From NCBI RefSeq assembly GCF_018228765.1, contig NZ_CP073695.1, positions 2,341,218-2,405,217 of the forward strand: DNA of 64,000 bases, given 5' to 3'. Made by a program: the position numbers and the translations under genes. Shown in pieces: positions 24,475 to 32,733 of this stretch (position 1 is the first letter of the stretch; each line of letters begins with the position of its first letter). The stretch comes from Halorubrum ruber (GTDB taxonomy: Archaea > Halobacteriota > Halobacteria > Halobacteriales > Haloferacaceae). The notes under the pieces are model-generated. The model was given only the letters and a program-made list of their open reading frames with translations, did no database searches and had not been told where the DNA came from.

Positions 24475-25791
24475 TCAGGCCCCGTCGGTAGCGTCGCGCT
24501 CGTCGCTCCCGTCTCCGTCCTCGCCGGCACCGCTCCCGCCGCGCTCCTCGTCCCCGTCGTTCTCGTCTCCGTCGCTTCCGTCGCCACCGTCGTCTCCGCT
24601 CGAATCCGAATCCGCCTCGGGGTCGTAGTCGGGGAGCGAGAGGACGTTCTCGCGGCCCAGTCGGAAGCCGTCGAGGTCGCCCTCGTCGCGCAGTCCGGTC
24701 ACCACCTGGCTCGTCTTCGCGGCGGTCCAGTCTAACTCCTCGGCCACCTGCTTCTGTTTCATCCGCCCGCCCTCCGACTCGATCAGCCGAATCACCTGCT
24801 CCTCGTTGCTCAACAGGTCGCTGTCGACGGGCGCCGCCTCGTCCGACCCGCGCTCCGACTCGCCGGCGGCGTCCGCGTCGTCGCCGTCAGACGCCGACGC
24901 GTCGCTCGCGGCCGCGCCGGCGGTCGCCGAGCTCGCCGAGTCCGCCGCGGATGCGTTGCTCTCGGTCGCGGTGTCTCCGCCACCGCTCGCGGCGACTCCC
25001 GCGTCCTCGCCGTCTCCGTCGTCCCGCCGACGGTAGGCGACGGCGCCGCCGGCGACGACGAGGACGGCGAGGAGCGCGACGATGCCCGCCGTCGGGAGCC
25101 CGGAGAGCGGGCCCGCGGGCGCGACCGAGATCCGCGGCTGACCGGCCGAGAAGTCGACCGGCCCGTTCCAGACGACGGATCGCTCGCGCATCTCGCTCGG
25201 ATCCGGCGTCGTCTCCGCGAGGCGGTACTCCTCCGGCCACGAGACGATGAGCGACGAGGAGTCGTCTAAGAACAGCCCGTCGACCGCGTCGCCGACGCGC
25301 AGTCGGTCCCCGTCGACGGCGGCGAAGTTCGTCCACTCGAACCGGTAGGTCAACACGCCGTACGCCTGCGGGAGCTCGCGCCGCTCGGCGGTGACGGTCG
25401 CGTTCGCCACCGTCATGTTGCGTCCCGTCGCCGACTCGGCGGTCTCGGCGGTCGAGGCCATCCGATCGCGGAACCGGGTCGTGTACGCCTCCGTGTCGTT
25501 CTCCACGTCCGCGCGGAGCTGTTCGAACGCCTGCTCTTCCTCGTCGGTCCCCAGCCGGATCCGGTACTCGACGGTCCACTGCGCGTCGCCGTCCGGCTGA
25601 ACGGCGACCTCCATCGACACGTCGTCCGGTTCGACGTCCATCTGGGCGAAGCCGCCCTCGAACGGGACCGCACCCGCGCCGCCGGCGCCGAGCGCGAGAC
25701 CGACGGCTCCGAGGAGGGCGAGGACCGCGAGGAGGATCGGCGCTCGCTGCACGGACGATGTCACACGGACTGCCGGTAAATTCCTTCCCAT
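24475..25791 (-). CDS. Membrane-anchored protein with cytoplasmic winged-helix domain
   Basis: 438 residues. A signal-peptide-like helix (ILLAVLALLGAVGLALGAGG) is followed by an extracellular beta-rich domain of about 170 residues with N-glycosylation sequons, a membrane helix near residues 223-246 (PTAGIVALLAVLVVAGGAVA), an Ala/Ser/Asp-rich linker, and a winged-helix domain (SNEEQVIRLIESEGGRMKQK, AAKTSQVVTGLRDEGDL) at about 335-395, then an acidic tail. This architecture, known in haloarchaea, suggests a one-component sensor that binds DNA from the membrane. Target genes unknown; the secreted protein next door is a candidate. Confidence 0.82.
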   Translation of the reverse strand: MGRNLPAVRVTSSVQRAPILLAVLALLGAVGLALGAGGAGAVPFEGGFAQMDVEPDDVSMEVAVQPDGDAQWTVEYRIRLGTDEEEQAFEQLRADVENDTEAYTTRFRDRMASTAETAESATGRNMTVANATVTAERRELPQAYGVLTYRFEWTNFAAVDGDRLRVGDAVDGLFLDDSSSLIVSWPEEYRLAETTPDPSEMRERSVVWNGPVDFSAGQPRISVAPAGPLSGLPTAGIVALLAVLVVAGGAVAYRRRDDGDGEDAGVAASGGGDTATESNASAADSASSATAGAAASDASASDGDDADAAGESERGSDEAAPVDSDLLSNEEQVIRLIESEGGRMKQKQVAEELDWTAAKTSQVVTGLRDEGDLDGFRLGRENVLSLPDYDPEADSDSSGDDGGDGSDGDENDGDEERGGSGAGEDGDGSDERDATDGA

Positions 25792-25860
25792 CCGGGACGG
25801 GATCGAATCGCCGCCACGGGTCGGGACGGTCCGAGGTCCGGGTTCACGGCGCGACGTCGA

Positions 25861-27030
25861 TCACACATCGAGGCGTGACGGACTACCGACGACCGTCCGC
25901 GGAGTGTCCGCCGCGTCGTCGATCGTCGGGGCGCCCGCGCCGCCGTTCGATCCGTTCCCATCGGGGCCGCCGTCGCTCGGACCGGCTCCGCTCGGACCGG
26001 CTTCGCCCGGACCGCCGCCGCTGCCGGACCCGTTTCCGGAGCCGGCAGGCGGGCCGGTCGACGCGTTGCCGGGTCCGCCGTCGGTCGCGTTCCCGGACCC
26101 CGGCGGACCGACCTGGGTCGACCCGTTCGCGGCGCCGGTCTCGGACCCGTTCGCGCCTCCCGCCTCCGGCGGGCCGGCGGACCCGTTACCGGGGCCACCG
26201 ACCGAGCCGTTTCCCGGGCCCGCTCCGGGGGCTCCCATCGAGCCGTTCCCCGGACCCGCTCCCGGCGAGCCGACCGAGCCGTTCCCCGGACCCGCTCCCG
26301 GCGGGCCGGCCGAGCCGTTTCCCGGGCCGCCGCCGAGCGGTCCCTCTCCCGGCGGACCGGCGTCGCTCGGCGGCCCGCGTTCGGTCCCGTTCCCGGGTGG
26401 GCCGCGCCGTCCGGGCGCGACCGGCCCGCCGACGCCCCCGCCGGCCACGCCCCGGGCGATGGCGGCGACCTCGGGGCCGCTTAGTTCGTTCGCGCGCTCG
26501 CGCAGCGCCGCCAGTCGCTCGCCGTCGACGCCCGTCTCGTCGCGGACGGCGGGCGGGAGCTCGGCGGCCGCGCTCGCGCTCCGGTTCAGCCCCCGGGAGA
26601 GCGTCTCGATCCGCGCGGTCGTCGTCGCCATCCGGGCGGCGTACGCGCCCTGGCTCAGTTCGCCGGCCGCGCGCCGCTCGCGGAGCTCCCGCTGTTGCGC
26701 TTCCAGCTCCGCGAGCCGCTCCTCGGTCCGGTTCAGTCGCTCCGCGACGACGGCGGCGCGGCTCTCGTTCGTCTCGGCCTCCCGGAGCCCGACCTCGAAG
26801 GCGCGCGACTCGACCTCGCCTTCGATCTCGGCGCCCTGAACGCCGACGACTCCCGCGAGCCGCTCACCGGGACTGAGGTCGGTCGACGCGTTCGCGGTGC
26901 TTCCGTTCTCGCCGTCGCTCGGCGAATCGGTCTGTGCGGTCGTCACGCCCGCCGGCGCGGCCGCGGCGGCCCCGGCGATCACCGCCGCAGTGACGGCCAC
27001 GACGACGAGGCTCGCAATCCATCGGTTCAT
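25861..27030 (-). CDS. Secreted Gly/Pro/Asn-repeat protein
   Basis: 389 residues. Signal peptide (MNRWIASLVVVAVTAAVIAG), a helical, probably coiled-coil part of about residues 60-190 (ERLNRTEERLAELEAQQREL), then some 190 residues of low complexity built on GPGNGS-like repeats (PPGAGPGNGSVGSPGAGPGN), many of which are N-glycosylation sequons. It ends in TIDDAADTPRTVVGSPSR with no PGF-CTERM, so it may be released or held by other means. ATG 27030 is chosen because TATATA (about 27056-27061) is 27 bases upstream. Confidence 0.7.
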   Translation of the reverse strand: MNRWIASLVVVAVTAAVIAGAAAAAPAGVTTAQTDSPSDGENGSTANASTDLSPGERLAGVVGVQGAEIEGEVESRAFEVGLREAETNESRAAVVAERLNRTEERLAELEAQQRELRERRAAGELSQGAYAARMATTTARIETLSRGLNRSASAAAELPPAVRDETGVDGERLAALRERANELSGPEVAAIARGVAGGGVGGPVAPGRRGPPGNGTERGPPSDAGPPGEGPLGGGPGNGSAGPPGAGPGNGSVGSPGAGPGNGSMGAPGAGPGNGSVGGPGNGSAGPPEAGGANGSETGAANGSTQVGPPGSGNATDGGPGNASTGPPAGSGNGSGSGGGPGEAGPSGAGPSDGGPDGNGSNGGAGAPTIDDAADTPRTVVGSPSRLDV

Positions 27031-27180
27031 TACCTGCGTGTACACGCTCCCTCCCTATATACCCGAAACTCCGTTAAGCCGGATCAACGCGGATTAATCG
27101 TAGGACGTGGCGGGGACGGTTGGATATCGGAGGAGTCGCGTGTCCGCGGGATCGCCGCCGCGGCGTCGGGCCGTCGCGGT

Positions 27181-28656
27181 TCAGTACGTCTTCGCGAAGT
27201 AGGCGGTCCGCTCGGCGTCGTCGTCGCACATCGCGCAGGTCTCGCCGTGGTCCCCGTCGGCGAGGGGGTCCTCGTCCTCGAACGGGACCATCACGATCTC
27301 GGCGGCCAGCGGCTCCTTGATCGGCTCCTCGCAGGCCTCGTCGCCGCACCACGGCGCCTTCACGTAGCCGCCGTGCTGCCCGAGCGTGCCGAGGATCTCG
27401 GCGCGGTCGTCCGCCTCGCGCACGCCGTCGTCGAGCGTCTCCTCGGCGGTCGCGTACAGCTTGGCGTATATCTCGTCGAACTCCTCGCGGACGGTCTCCG
27501 CGACGCCCTCGCGGTCGACCTCGACGCTCTCGCCGTCGGGCCGGTGGACGAGGGTGAGCTCCTCGTCGTCGACCTCGTGGGGCCCGATCTCGATCCGGAG
27601 GGGGATCCCGTTGAGCTCGTGTTCGTTGAACTTGAACCCGGGGTTGCGCTCGTCGCGGTCGTCGAGCTCGACGCGGATCCCGGCGTCGTCGAGCTCGTCG
27701 GCCACGCCCTCGGCGTACTCCAGCACGTCGTCTTTCGTGTCCTCCTGCCAGATCGGGACGACGACGACCTGCGTGGGCGCGACCGTGTGCGGGAGGACGA
27801 GCCCCTGCTCGTCGGAGTGGGTCATGATCAGCGCGCCCAGCGCGCGCCACGAGAGCCCCCACGAGGTGGTGTGGGCGGTGCGCTCCTCCTCGTCCTCGTC
27901 CGAGTAGGTGATGTCGAACGCCTCCGCGAACGACTGGCCGAGGTGGTGGGAGGTGCCCGCCTGAACCGACTTCCCGTCGGGCATCAGCGCCTCGACCGTC
28001 GTCGTCGTGTCCGCGCCGGGGAACTTGTCGTGGTCGGGTTTCTGTCCCTTCAGGACCGGCAGCGCCAGCAGGTCCTCGTAGACGGACTCGTACTGGTCGA
28101 GCCGCGTCATCGTCTCCGCCCACGCGTCCTCGTGCGTCGCGTGCGCGGTGTGACCCTCCTGCCAGAGGAACTCCTTCGTGCGGAAGAACGGCTTCGTCTC
28201 GGTCGCCTCCCACCGGACGACGGAGCACCACTGGTTCACGCGCAGCGGGAGGTCGCGGTGGCTCCGCACCCACTGGCTGATGTACGGCGTGATGATCGAC
28301 TCGGAGGTCGGGCGGACCGCGAGCCGCTCTTCGAGCTCCTTGTTCCCCGCCTCGTCGACCCACGCGACCTCGGGGTCGAACCCCTCGACGATGTCCTTCT
28401 CTCGTTCGAGGTACGACTCGGGGATGAACAGCGGGAAGTAGGCGTTCTGGACGCCGGTGTCCTTGAACTTCGCGTCGAGGAACCCCTGGAGCCGCTCCCA
28501 GACCGCGTACGCCCGCGGGCGGGTGACGATGAAGCCGCTCATTCCCTCCGGCCCGTAGTCGGCCAGCCCGGCCTTCCGTACGACCTCGGCGTACCACTCG
28601 CCGGTGTTGTGCGTCTTGGACTCGGTGATCCCGAGTTCCTGGTCGTCGTCGCTCAT
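27181..28656 (-). CDS. proS: Prolyl-tRNA synthetase, archaeal type
   Basis: 491 residues, class II synthetase charging tRNA-Pro. Seen: GLADYGPEGMSGFIVTRP, motif 2 region NQWCSVVRWEATETKPFFRT, KEFLWQEGHTAH, motif 3-like ALIMTHSDEQGLVLP, an anticodon-binding domain (APTQVVVVPIW), and the archaeal/eukaryal C-terminal zinc domain with cysteines in CGDEACEEP and CAMCDDD. ATG 28656 has CCTTTTAAGC about 27 bases upstream. Length normal. Confidence 0.96.
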   Translation of the reverse strand: MSDDDQELGITESKTHNTGEWYAEVVRKAGLADYGPEGMSGFIVTRPRAYAVWERLQGFLDAKFKDTGVQNAYFPLFIPESYLEREKDIVEGFDPEVAWVDEAGNKELEERLAVRPTSESIITPYISQWVRSHRDLPLRVNQWCSVVRWEATETKPFFRTKEFLWQEGHTAHATHEDAWAETMTRLDQYESVYEDLLALPVLKGQKPDHDKFPGADTTTTVEALMPDGKSVQAGTSHHLGQSFAEAFDITYSDEDEEERTAHTTSWGLSWRALGALIMTHSDEQGLVLPHTVAPTQVVVVPIWQEDTKDDVLEYAEGVADELDDAGIRVELDDRDERNPGFKFNEHELNGIPLRIEIGPHEVDDEELTLVHRPDGESVEVDREGVAETVREEFDEIYAKLYATAEETLDDGVREADDRAEILGTLGQHGGYVKAPWCGDEACEEPIKEPLAAEIVMVPFEDEDPLADGDHGETCAMCDDDAERTAYFAKTY

Positions 28657-28800
28657 TACTCTCGAAAGCGGGTGTCGCGGGCTTAAAAGGTCCGAACCCG
28701 ACCGCCGCGGCGCGGTCCGCCCCAGGCTTGCGGACAGATCACGTCCCGCGCGGACGGAATCCGCGGAAACGTTAACCGCCTCGCGTCGCCTAACTCGCCC

Positions 28801-29400
28801 ATGGACCTGTCGGGGCTGCGCCGACACGCGCCGCAGTCGCTCGCCGGGCGGCGGCAGGCCGCGGTGCTGGCGCCGGTGATCGCGCGCGACGGCGAGGCTC
28901 ACCTCCTCTTCACCAAGCGCGCCGCGCACCTCGGTGAACACCCCGGACAGATGAGCTTCCCCGGCGGCGGCCGCGAGCCGATCGACCGGACGCTGACCGA
29001 CACCGCGCTGCGCGAGGCCGACGAGGAGGTCGGGATGCGGCCGACGGAGGTCGACGTCCTCGGTCGGATCGACGACACGCGCACCTCGTCGCAGTACGCG
29101 GTCCGCCCGTTCGTCGGCGTCGCGCCCGACCGCGAGTACGTCCCCGACGAGTCGGAGGTCGCGGAGGTGGCGATCCTCTCCGTCGACGCGCTCACCGACC
29201 CCGCGAACTACGAGTCGGAGCGCCGCGTCGGCCACCCGGAGTACGGCGACCACCGCGTCCACTACTTCCACGTCGGCGGCTACACGGTCTGGGGCGTGAC
29301 CGGCCGGATGGTCGTCCAGCTGTTGGAGCGGACTACCGACTGGCGCGCGCCCGCCGAACCGGACCGCGTGGTCGGCGCGGATGCCGAGCTACCGATTTGA
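28801..29400 (+). CDS. NUDIX hydrolase, CoA pyrophosphatase-like
   Basis: 199 residues. The NUDIX box lies in GGREPIDRTLTDTALREADE followed by EVGM, preceded by FTKRAAHLGEHPGQMSFPGG, the UPF0035/CoA-pyrophosphatase extension seen in NudL proteins. Such enzymes cleave CoA or its oxidised forms to phosphopantetheine and 3',5'-ADP. Divergent from proS by 144 bases; followed by repeat locus C. Confidence 0.9.
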   Translation: MDLSGLRRHAPQSLAGRRQAAVLAPVIARDGEAHLLFTKRAAHLGEHPGQMSFPGGGREPIDRTLTDTALREADEEVGMRPTEVDVLGRIDDTRTSSQYAVRPFVGVAPDREYVPDESEVAEVAILSVDALTDPANYESERRVGHPEYGDHRVHYFHVGGYTVWGVTGRMVVQLLERTTDWRAPAEPDRVVGADAELPI

Positions 29401-29439
29401 ATTGTATACCGCGGAGATCGGTCTTGAGGCGCCCGTTCA

Positions 29440-29716
29440 GTTGGGAGTTGACTGCGGATCGACCGCGACAGCCGCCAAAGCCCCAGCCGCTCGCTTATAA
29501 ATGTCTGTCTGTAGATTGACGGCGAACACCGCCAAAGCCCCAACCGCTCGCTTATAAATCGTTGACTGCGAATCGACCGCGACCGCCACCAAAGCCCCAG
29601 CCGCTCGCTTATAAATCGTTGACTGCGAATCGACCGCGACCGCCACCAAAGCCCCAGCCGCTCGCTTATAAATCGTTGACTGCGAATCGACCGCGACCGC
29701 CACCAAAGCCCCAGCC
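29440..29716 (+). repeat. 57-bp tandem repeat array, locus C
   Basis: Five anchor words AAAGCCCCA at 29477, 29534, 29591, 29648 and 29705, exactly 57 bases apart. Four units carry CGCTCGCTTATAAAT; the last three units are almost identical, so expansion is recent. The array passes straight into the tail stem at 29717. On the minus strand a 19-codon frame stays open through the units, discussed separately. Confidence 0.92.
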
Positions 29717-30016
29717 GCGAGGACGGCGCACGCTCGCTGTCGCCCGAAAATCGGAGATTTTCGGGATGACGAGACGCCTCCGGCGTCTCGAACCACGCGC
29801 TTCGGTCGTTCGCTTCGCTCACTCCCTCCAGTGCTTGCGTCGCCTGCGCCGTCCTCGCGGCTGCCCCTTTGAGTCCCGCCCCGGCACCGCACAGCCCCGC
29901 ACCTCACACCTCCCCAGCCTCGTCGGCCGGCCTCCGCTGCGCTCCGGCCGGCCGACTCCCTCGCGCGTGCTCCTCGCGGCCGCCTTTGGCGGCCGCTCGC
30001 AGGCACGCGCCACCGC
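29717..30016 (+). ncRNA. Structured tail of repeat locus C (candidate RNA)
   Basis: Stem arms GCGAGGACGGCGCA (29717-29730) and TGCGCCGTCCTCGC (29845-29858): perfect pairing, with two adjacent base pairs changed relative to loci A and B. Two extra perfect hairpins sit in its loop (CCCGAAAATC/GATTTTCGGG; GAGACGCC/GGCGTCTC). The CTGCCCCTTTGAGTCCCGCC and CCGCACCTCACACCTCCCC blocks follow. Terminal hairpin GCGGCCGCC-TTT-GGCGGCCGC (29976-29996) within GCGCGTGC/GCACGCGC. The optional module of loci B and D is absent. Confidence 0.55.
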
Positions 30017-30146
30017 GGATTCATTTATAAACAACTCTCGTCGCCGTTCACGGTTATTTAAATATCGGATCACTCGCGGTTCGGCGAAGGCCGACGGTCG
30101 TGCCGGATCCTGCGGACCTTTGTCGCTGGCGCGGACAGGTGAAGAC

Positions 30147-31205
30147 ATGCCACGCGAGTTCGACTTCGACTTCGACCTGCTCCGAGAGTTAACCGAGGCG
30201 CGCGGCGTCCCCGGCTACGAGGACGACGTCCGCGAGATCGTCCGCCGCGAGTTCGCGGACAGCGTCGACCGCGTCCGGACGGACGCAATGGGCAACGTCG
30301 TCGGCACGATCGAGGGCGACTCGGACTACTCCGTCGCCGTCGCGGCCCACATGGACGAGATCGGGTTCATGGTCCGCCACGTCACCGACGAGGGGTTCGT
30401 CCAGGTCGACCCGCTCGGCGGGTTCGACGCCCGGGTGCTGCGCGCGCAGCGCGTCACCGTCCACGGCGACGAGGACCTGACGGGCGTCATCGGCTCTGTC
30501 CCGCCGCACACGCTCACGGAGGAGCAGCAGGAGAAGGACGACGAGGTGAAGGACGTCTTCATCGACCTCGGCCGCGACGCCGAGGCGGTCGAGGAGGCGG
30601 TGAGCGTCGGCGACCTCGTCACCCTCGACCAGACCACGACGCGGATGGGCGACCGCGTCACGGGGAAGGCGCTCGACGACCGGATCTGCCTGTTCGCGAT
30701 GCTGGAGGCGGCCCGGCGGATCGACGACCCCGACGTGACGATCCACTTCGCGGCGACCGTTCAGGAGGAAGTCGGGCTCCGGGGCGCGCGGGCGCTCGGC
30801 GTGGACATCGATCCCGACCTCGCCGTCGCACTGGACGTCACCGTCGCCAACGACGTGCCGCAGGTCGGCGACCCGGCCGACGCCGTCACCGAACTCGGCG
30901 AGGGGACCGCCGTGAAGCTGAAGGACTCCTCGGTGATCACCAGCCCGAAGGTCCACGGGCGGCTCACCGAGGTCGCGGAGGACGAGGGGATCGACCACCA
31001 GCACGAGGTGCTGCCCGCGGGGGGTACCGACACCGCCGGATTCCAGAACACGGCGGGCGCGAAGCCCGTCGGCGCGATCTCTATCCCGACGCGGTACCTC
31101 CACACCGTCACCGAGACCGCGGACGGCGGCGACGTCGAGGCGACGATCGACCTGCTGACGGCCTTTTTAGAGTCCGAGACGGGCGAGCACGACTACACGC
31201 TGTAA
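30147..31205 (+). CDS. M42-family metallopeptidase
   Basis: 352 residues of the M42 (glutamyl aminopeptidase/cellulase M/TET) family, self-compartmentalising cytosolic aminopeptidases. Metal and catalytic motifs: AAHMDEIGFMV (His, Asp), KALDDRICLF (bridging Asp), TVQEEVGLRGA (Glu general base and ligand), ALDVTVAND (Asp) and RYLHTVTE (His). An acidic insertion (EEQQEKDDEVKDV) lies in the dimerisation domain. CCTTTGTC is about 27 bases before the ATG. Downstream of repeat locus C. Confidence 0.94.
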   Translation: MPREFDFDFDLLRELTEARGVPGYEDDVREIVRREFADSVDRVRTDAMGNVVGTIEGDSDYSVAVAAHMDEIGFMVRHVTDEGFVQVDPLGGFDARVLRAQRVTVHGDEDLTGVIGSVPPHTLTEEQQEKDDEVKDVFIDLGRDAEAVEEAVSVGDLVTLDQTTTRMGDRVTGKALDDRICLFAMLEAARRIDDPDVTIHFAATVQEEVGLRGARALGVDIDPDLAVALDVTVANDVPQVGDPADAVTELGEGTAVKLKDSSVITSPKVHGRLTEVAEDEGIDHQHEVLPAGGTDTAGFQNTAGAKPVGAISIPTRYLHTVTETADGGDVEATIDLLTAFLESETGEHDYTL

Positions 31206-31238
31206 GCGGTCGCTCGCGGGCGACGACCGGGGCCGGCC

Positions 31239-32540
31239 TCAGTCGTCGCTCGGGACCGCCGGTCCCGGGTCCCGGTCCGCGCGGTGGGCCGCCCGCGCCT
31301 GCCACGCGAAGCCCGTGGTTGCGAACGCGATGAACGCGGCCGCGAGCAGGAACCCCGTCTCGGTCGTCGTCGCGTCCATCGTGGTGCCGACGAGCACGGG
31401 CCCGACGACCTGCCCGACCTTCCACGAGACGGAGCGCAGGCTCATCGCGCTGGCGACGGAGTCGTACTGCTCCCCTTCGCTGACGAACAGCGACATGCTC
31501 GCCGGCAGCCGGATCGAGTCGGCGATTCCGAGCAGCGAGTAGGCGCCGAACAGCACGAAGAAGGCCCCGCCGAGGGTCTGGGAGTCGCCGAGATAGGAGA
31601 CGGTGACCGGCGCGAGCGTCCCCTCGAAGTACGCCGCGAGCGGGATGATCGCGGTGCCGACGCCGTACAGCAGCGCCCCGACCGCGACGAACAGGTAGGT
31701 GCGCTCGTAGCGGTCGGTGAGGTCGCCGACGAACCCCTGCGTGAGCGCCTTCGTCGCCTTCCCGCCCGCCATGATCCAGCCGATGGCGAACGCCGAGATG
31801 CCGAACGTCGTCCGGGCGTAGATGGGGAGGAAGATGATCACCGCCATCTTGCCGACGCTGAAGGTGAACCGGAAGAAGACGAGCGCGCGCAACATCGGGA
31901 GCTCCAGCAGCGACCGGAACGTCTCTATCCCGCCCGCGTCCTCGGGGTCCTTCCGGCCGCCGGGGTTGTCGCGGAGGAACGCGAAGACGAGCGCGAACGC
32001 GGCGAGCGTGACGAGGGTCAAGACGAGGTACGTCTCCGTGAACCCGTACGCGTACAGCAGGTAGCCGCCGACGAGGTCGCCCGCGAGCGACGAGAAGGAG
32101 GCGAACTGGTTGTACGAGCCGAGCCAGCGCCCCTGCTCGTCGTCCGGGCTGATCTCGCCGATCACCGTCGCGCCCGTGATCCAGAGAACGCTCGCGCCGA
32201 GCCCCTGGACCATCCGCACGAGGATGATGTGAACCGAGCTGTCGACCAAGGCGAAGCCGACGAAGACGGCGACGTTGATCAGGAAGCCGCCGAGCAGCCA
32301 CCGCTTCGCGTTGCCGGTGTCCACCTTCCGGCCCAGCGGGAGGACGATGACCAACTGGACGATCGCGAACGCGGTGCCGAACAGCCCTTCGATGAACCCG
32401 GTGGTGCCGAACAGGTCCGCGTACAGCGCGAGGGCGATGAGGATCGTCGAGTACGCCTGGCTACGGGCGAACGCGGTCCCGGCGAGCGCCGCGAACTCCC
32501 GGTCCCCGAGCAGCCGTACCGAGTTGCCGAACTGGGCCAC
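31239..32540 (-). CDS. MFS transporter
   Basis: 433 residues from a GTG start with twelve predicted membrane helices in two six-helix halves joined by a loop near residues 195-215 (RDNPGGRKDPEDAGGIETF). The MFS loop 2-3 signature appears as LPLGRKVDTGNAKR, and the motif repeats less well in VGDLTDRYERT. The DEQGRWLGSYNQ segment after helix 4 fits drug/metabolite exporters. Substrate cannot be assigned. Convergent with the M42 peptidase. Confidence 0.88.
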   Translation of the reverse strand: MAQFGNSVRLLGDREFAALAGTAFARSQAYSTILIALALYADLFGTTGFIEGLFGTAFAIVQLVIVLPLGRKVDTGNAKRWLLGGFLINVAVFVGFALVDSSVHIILVRMVQGLGASVLWITGATVIGEISPDDEQGRWLGSYNQFASFSSLAGDLVGGYLLYAYGFTETYLVLTLVTLAAFALVFAFLRDNPGGRKDPEDAGGIETFRSLLELPMLRALVFFRFTFSVGKMAVIIFLPIYARTTFGISAFAIGWIMAGGKATKALTQGFVGDLTDRYERTYLFVAVGALLYGVGTAIIPLAAYFEGTLAPVTVSYLGDSQTLGGAFFVLFGAYSLLGIADSIRLPASMSLFVSEGEQYDSVASAMSLRSVSWKVGQVVGPVLVGTTMDATTTETGFLLAAAFIAFATTGFAWQARAAHRADRDPGPAVPSDD

Positions 32541-32733
32541 GGTCGTCTCCGATCCGAGACGAGGGGAGCCCGAGAAAAAAGCGCCGTCGATCCGGCGGTC
32601 CGCGTGGGGTTATCGTTTCAGGCGGGCGAGACGCGAGTCGGGCGCGGCGCCGACCCGTGACGTGCGGCGTTCCCGCGTCGAAATAATGTCCGGTTAATTC
32701 ATAGGAAAGTGTGTTCGATTTCGACTACATCGC

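Noticed and set aside
25904-26839. A 311-residue Pro/Gly plus-strand frame
   Set aside because: It is the antisense of the GPGNGS repeat region of the secreted protein; the minus strand has signal peptide, promoter and coiled-coil part.
29437-30024. A 195-codon minus-strand gene covering repeat locus C
   Set aside because: The frame is not conserved through the tails of other loci, and the pattern of change favours base pairing over codons.
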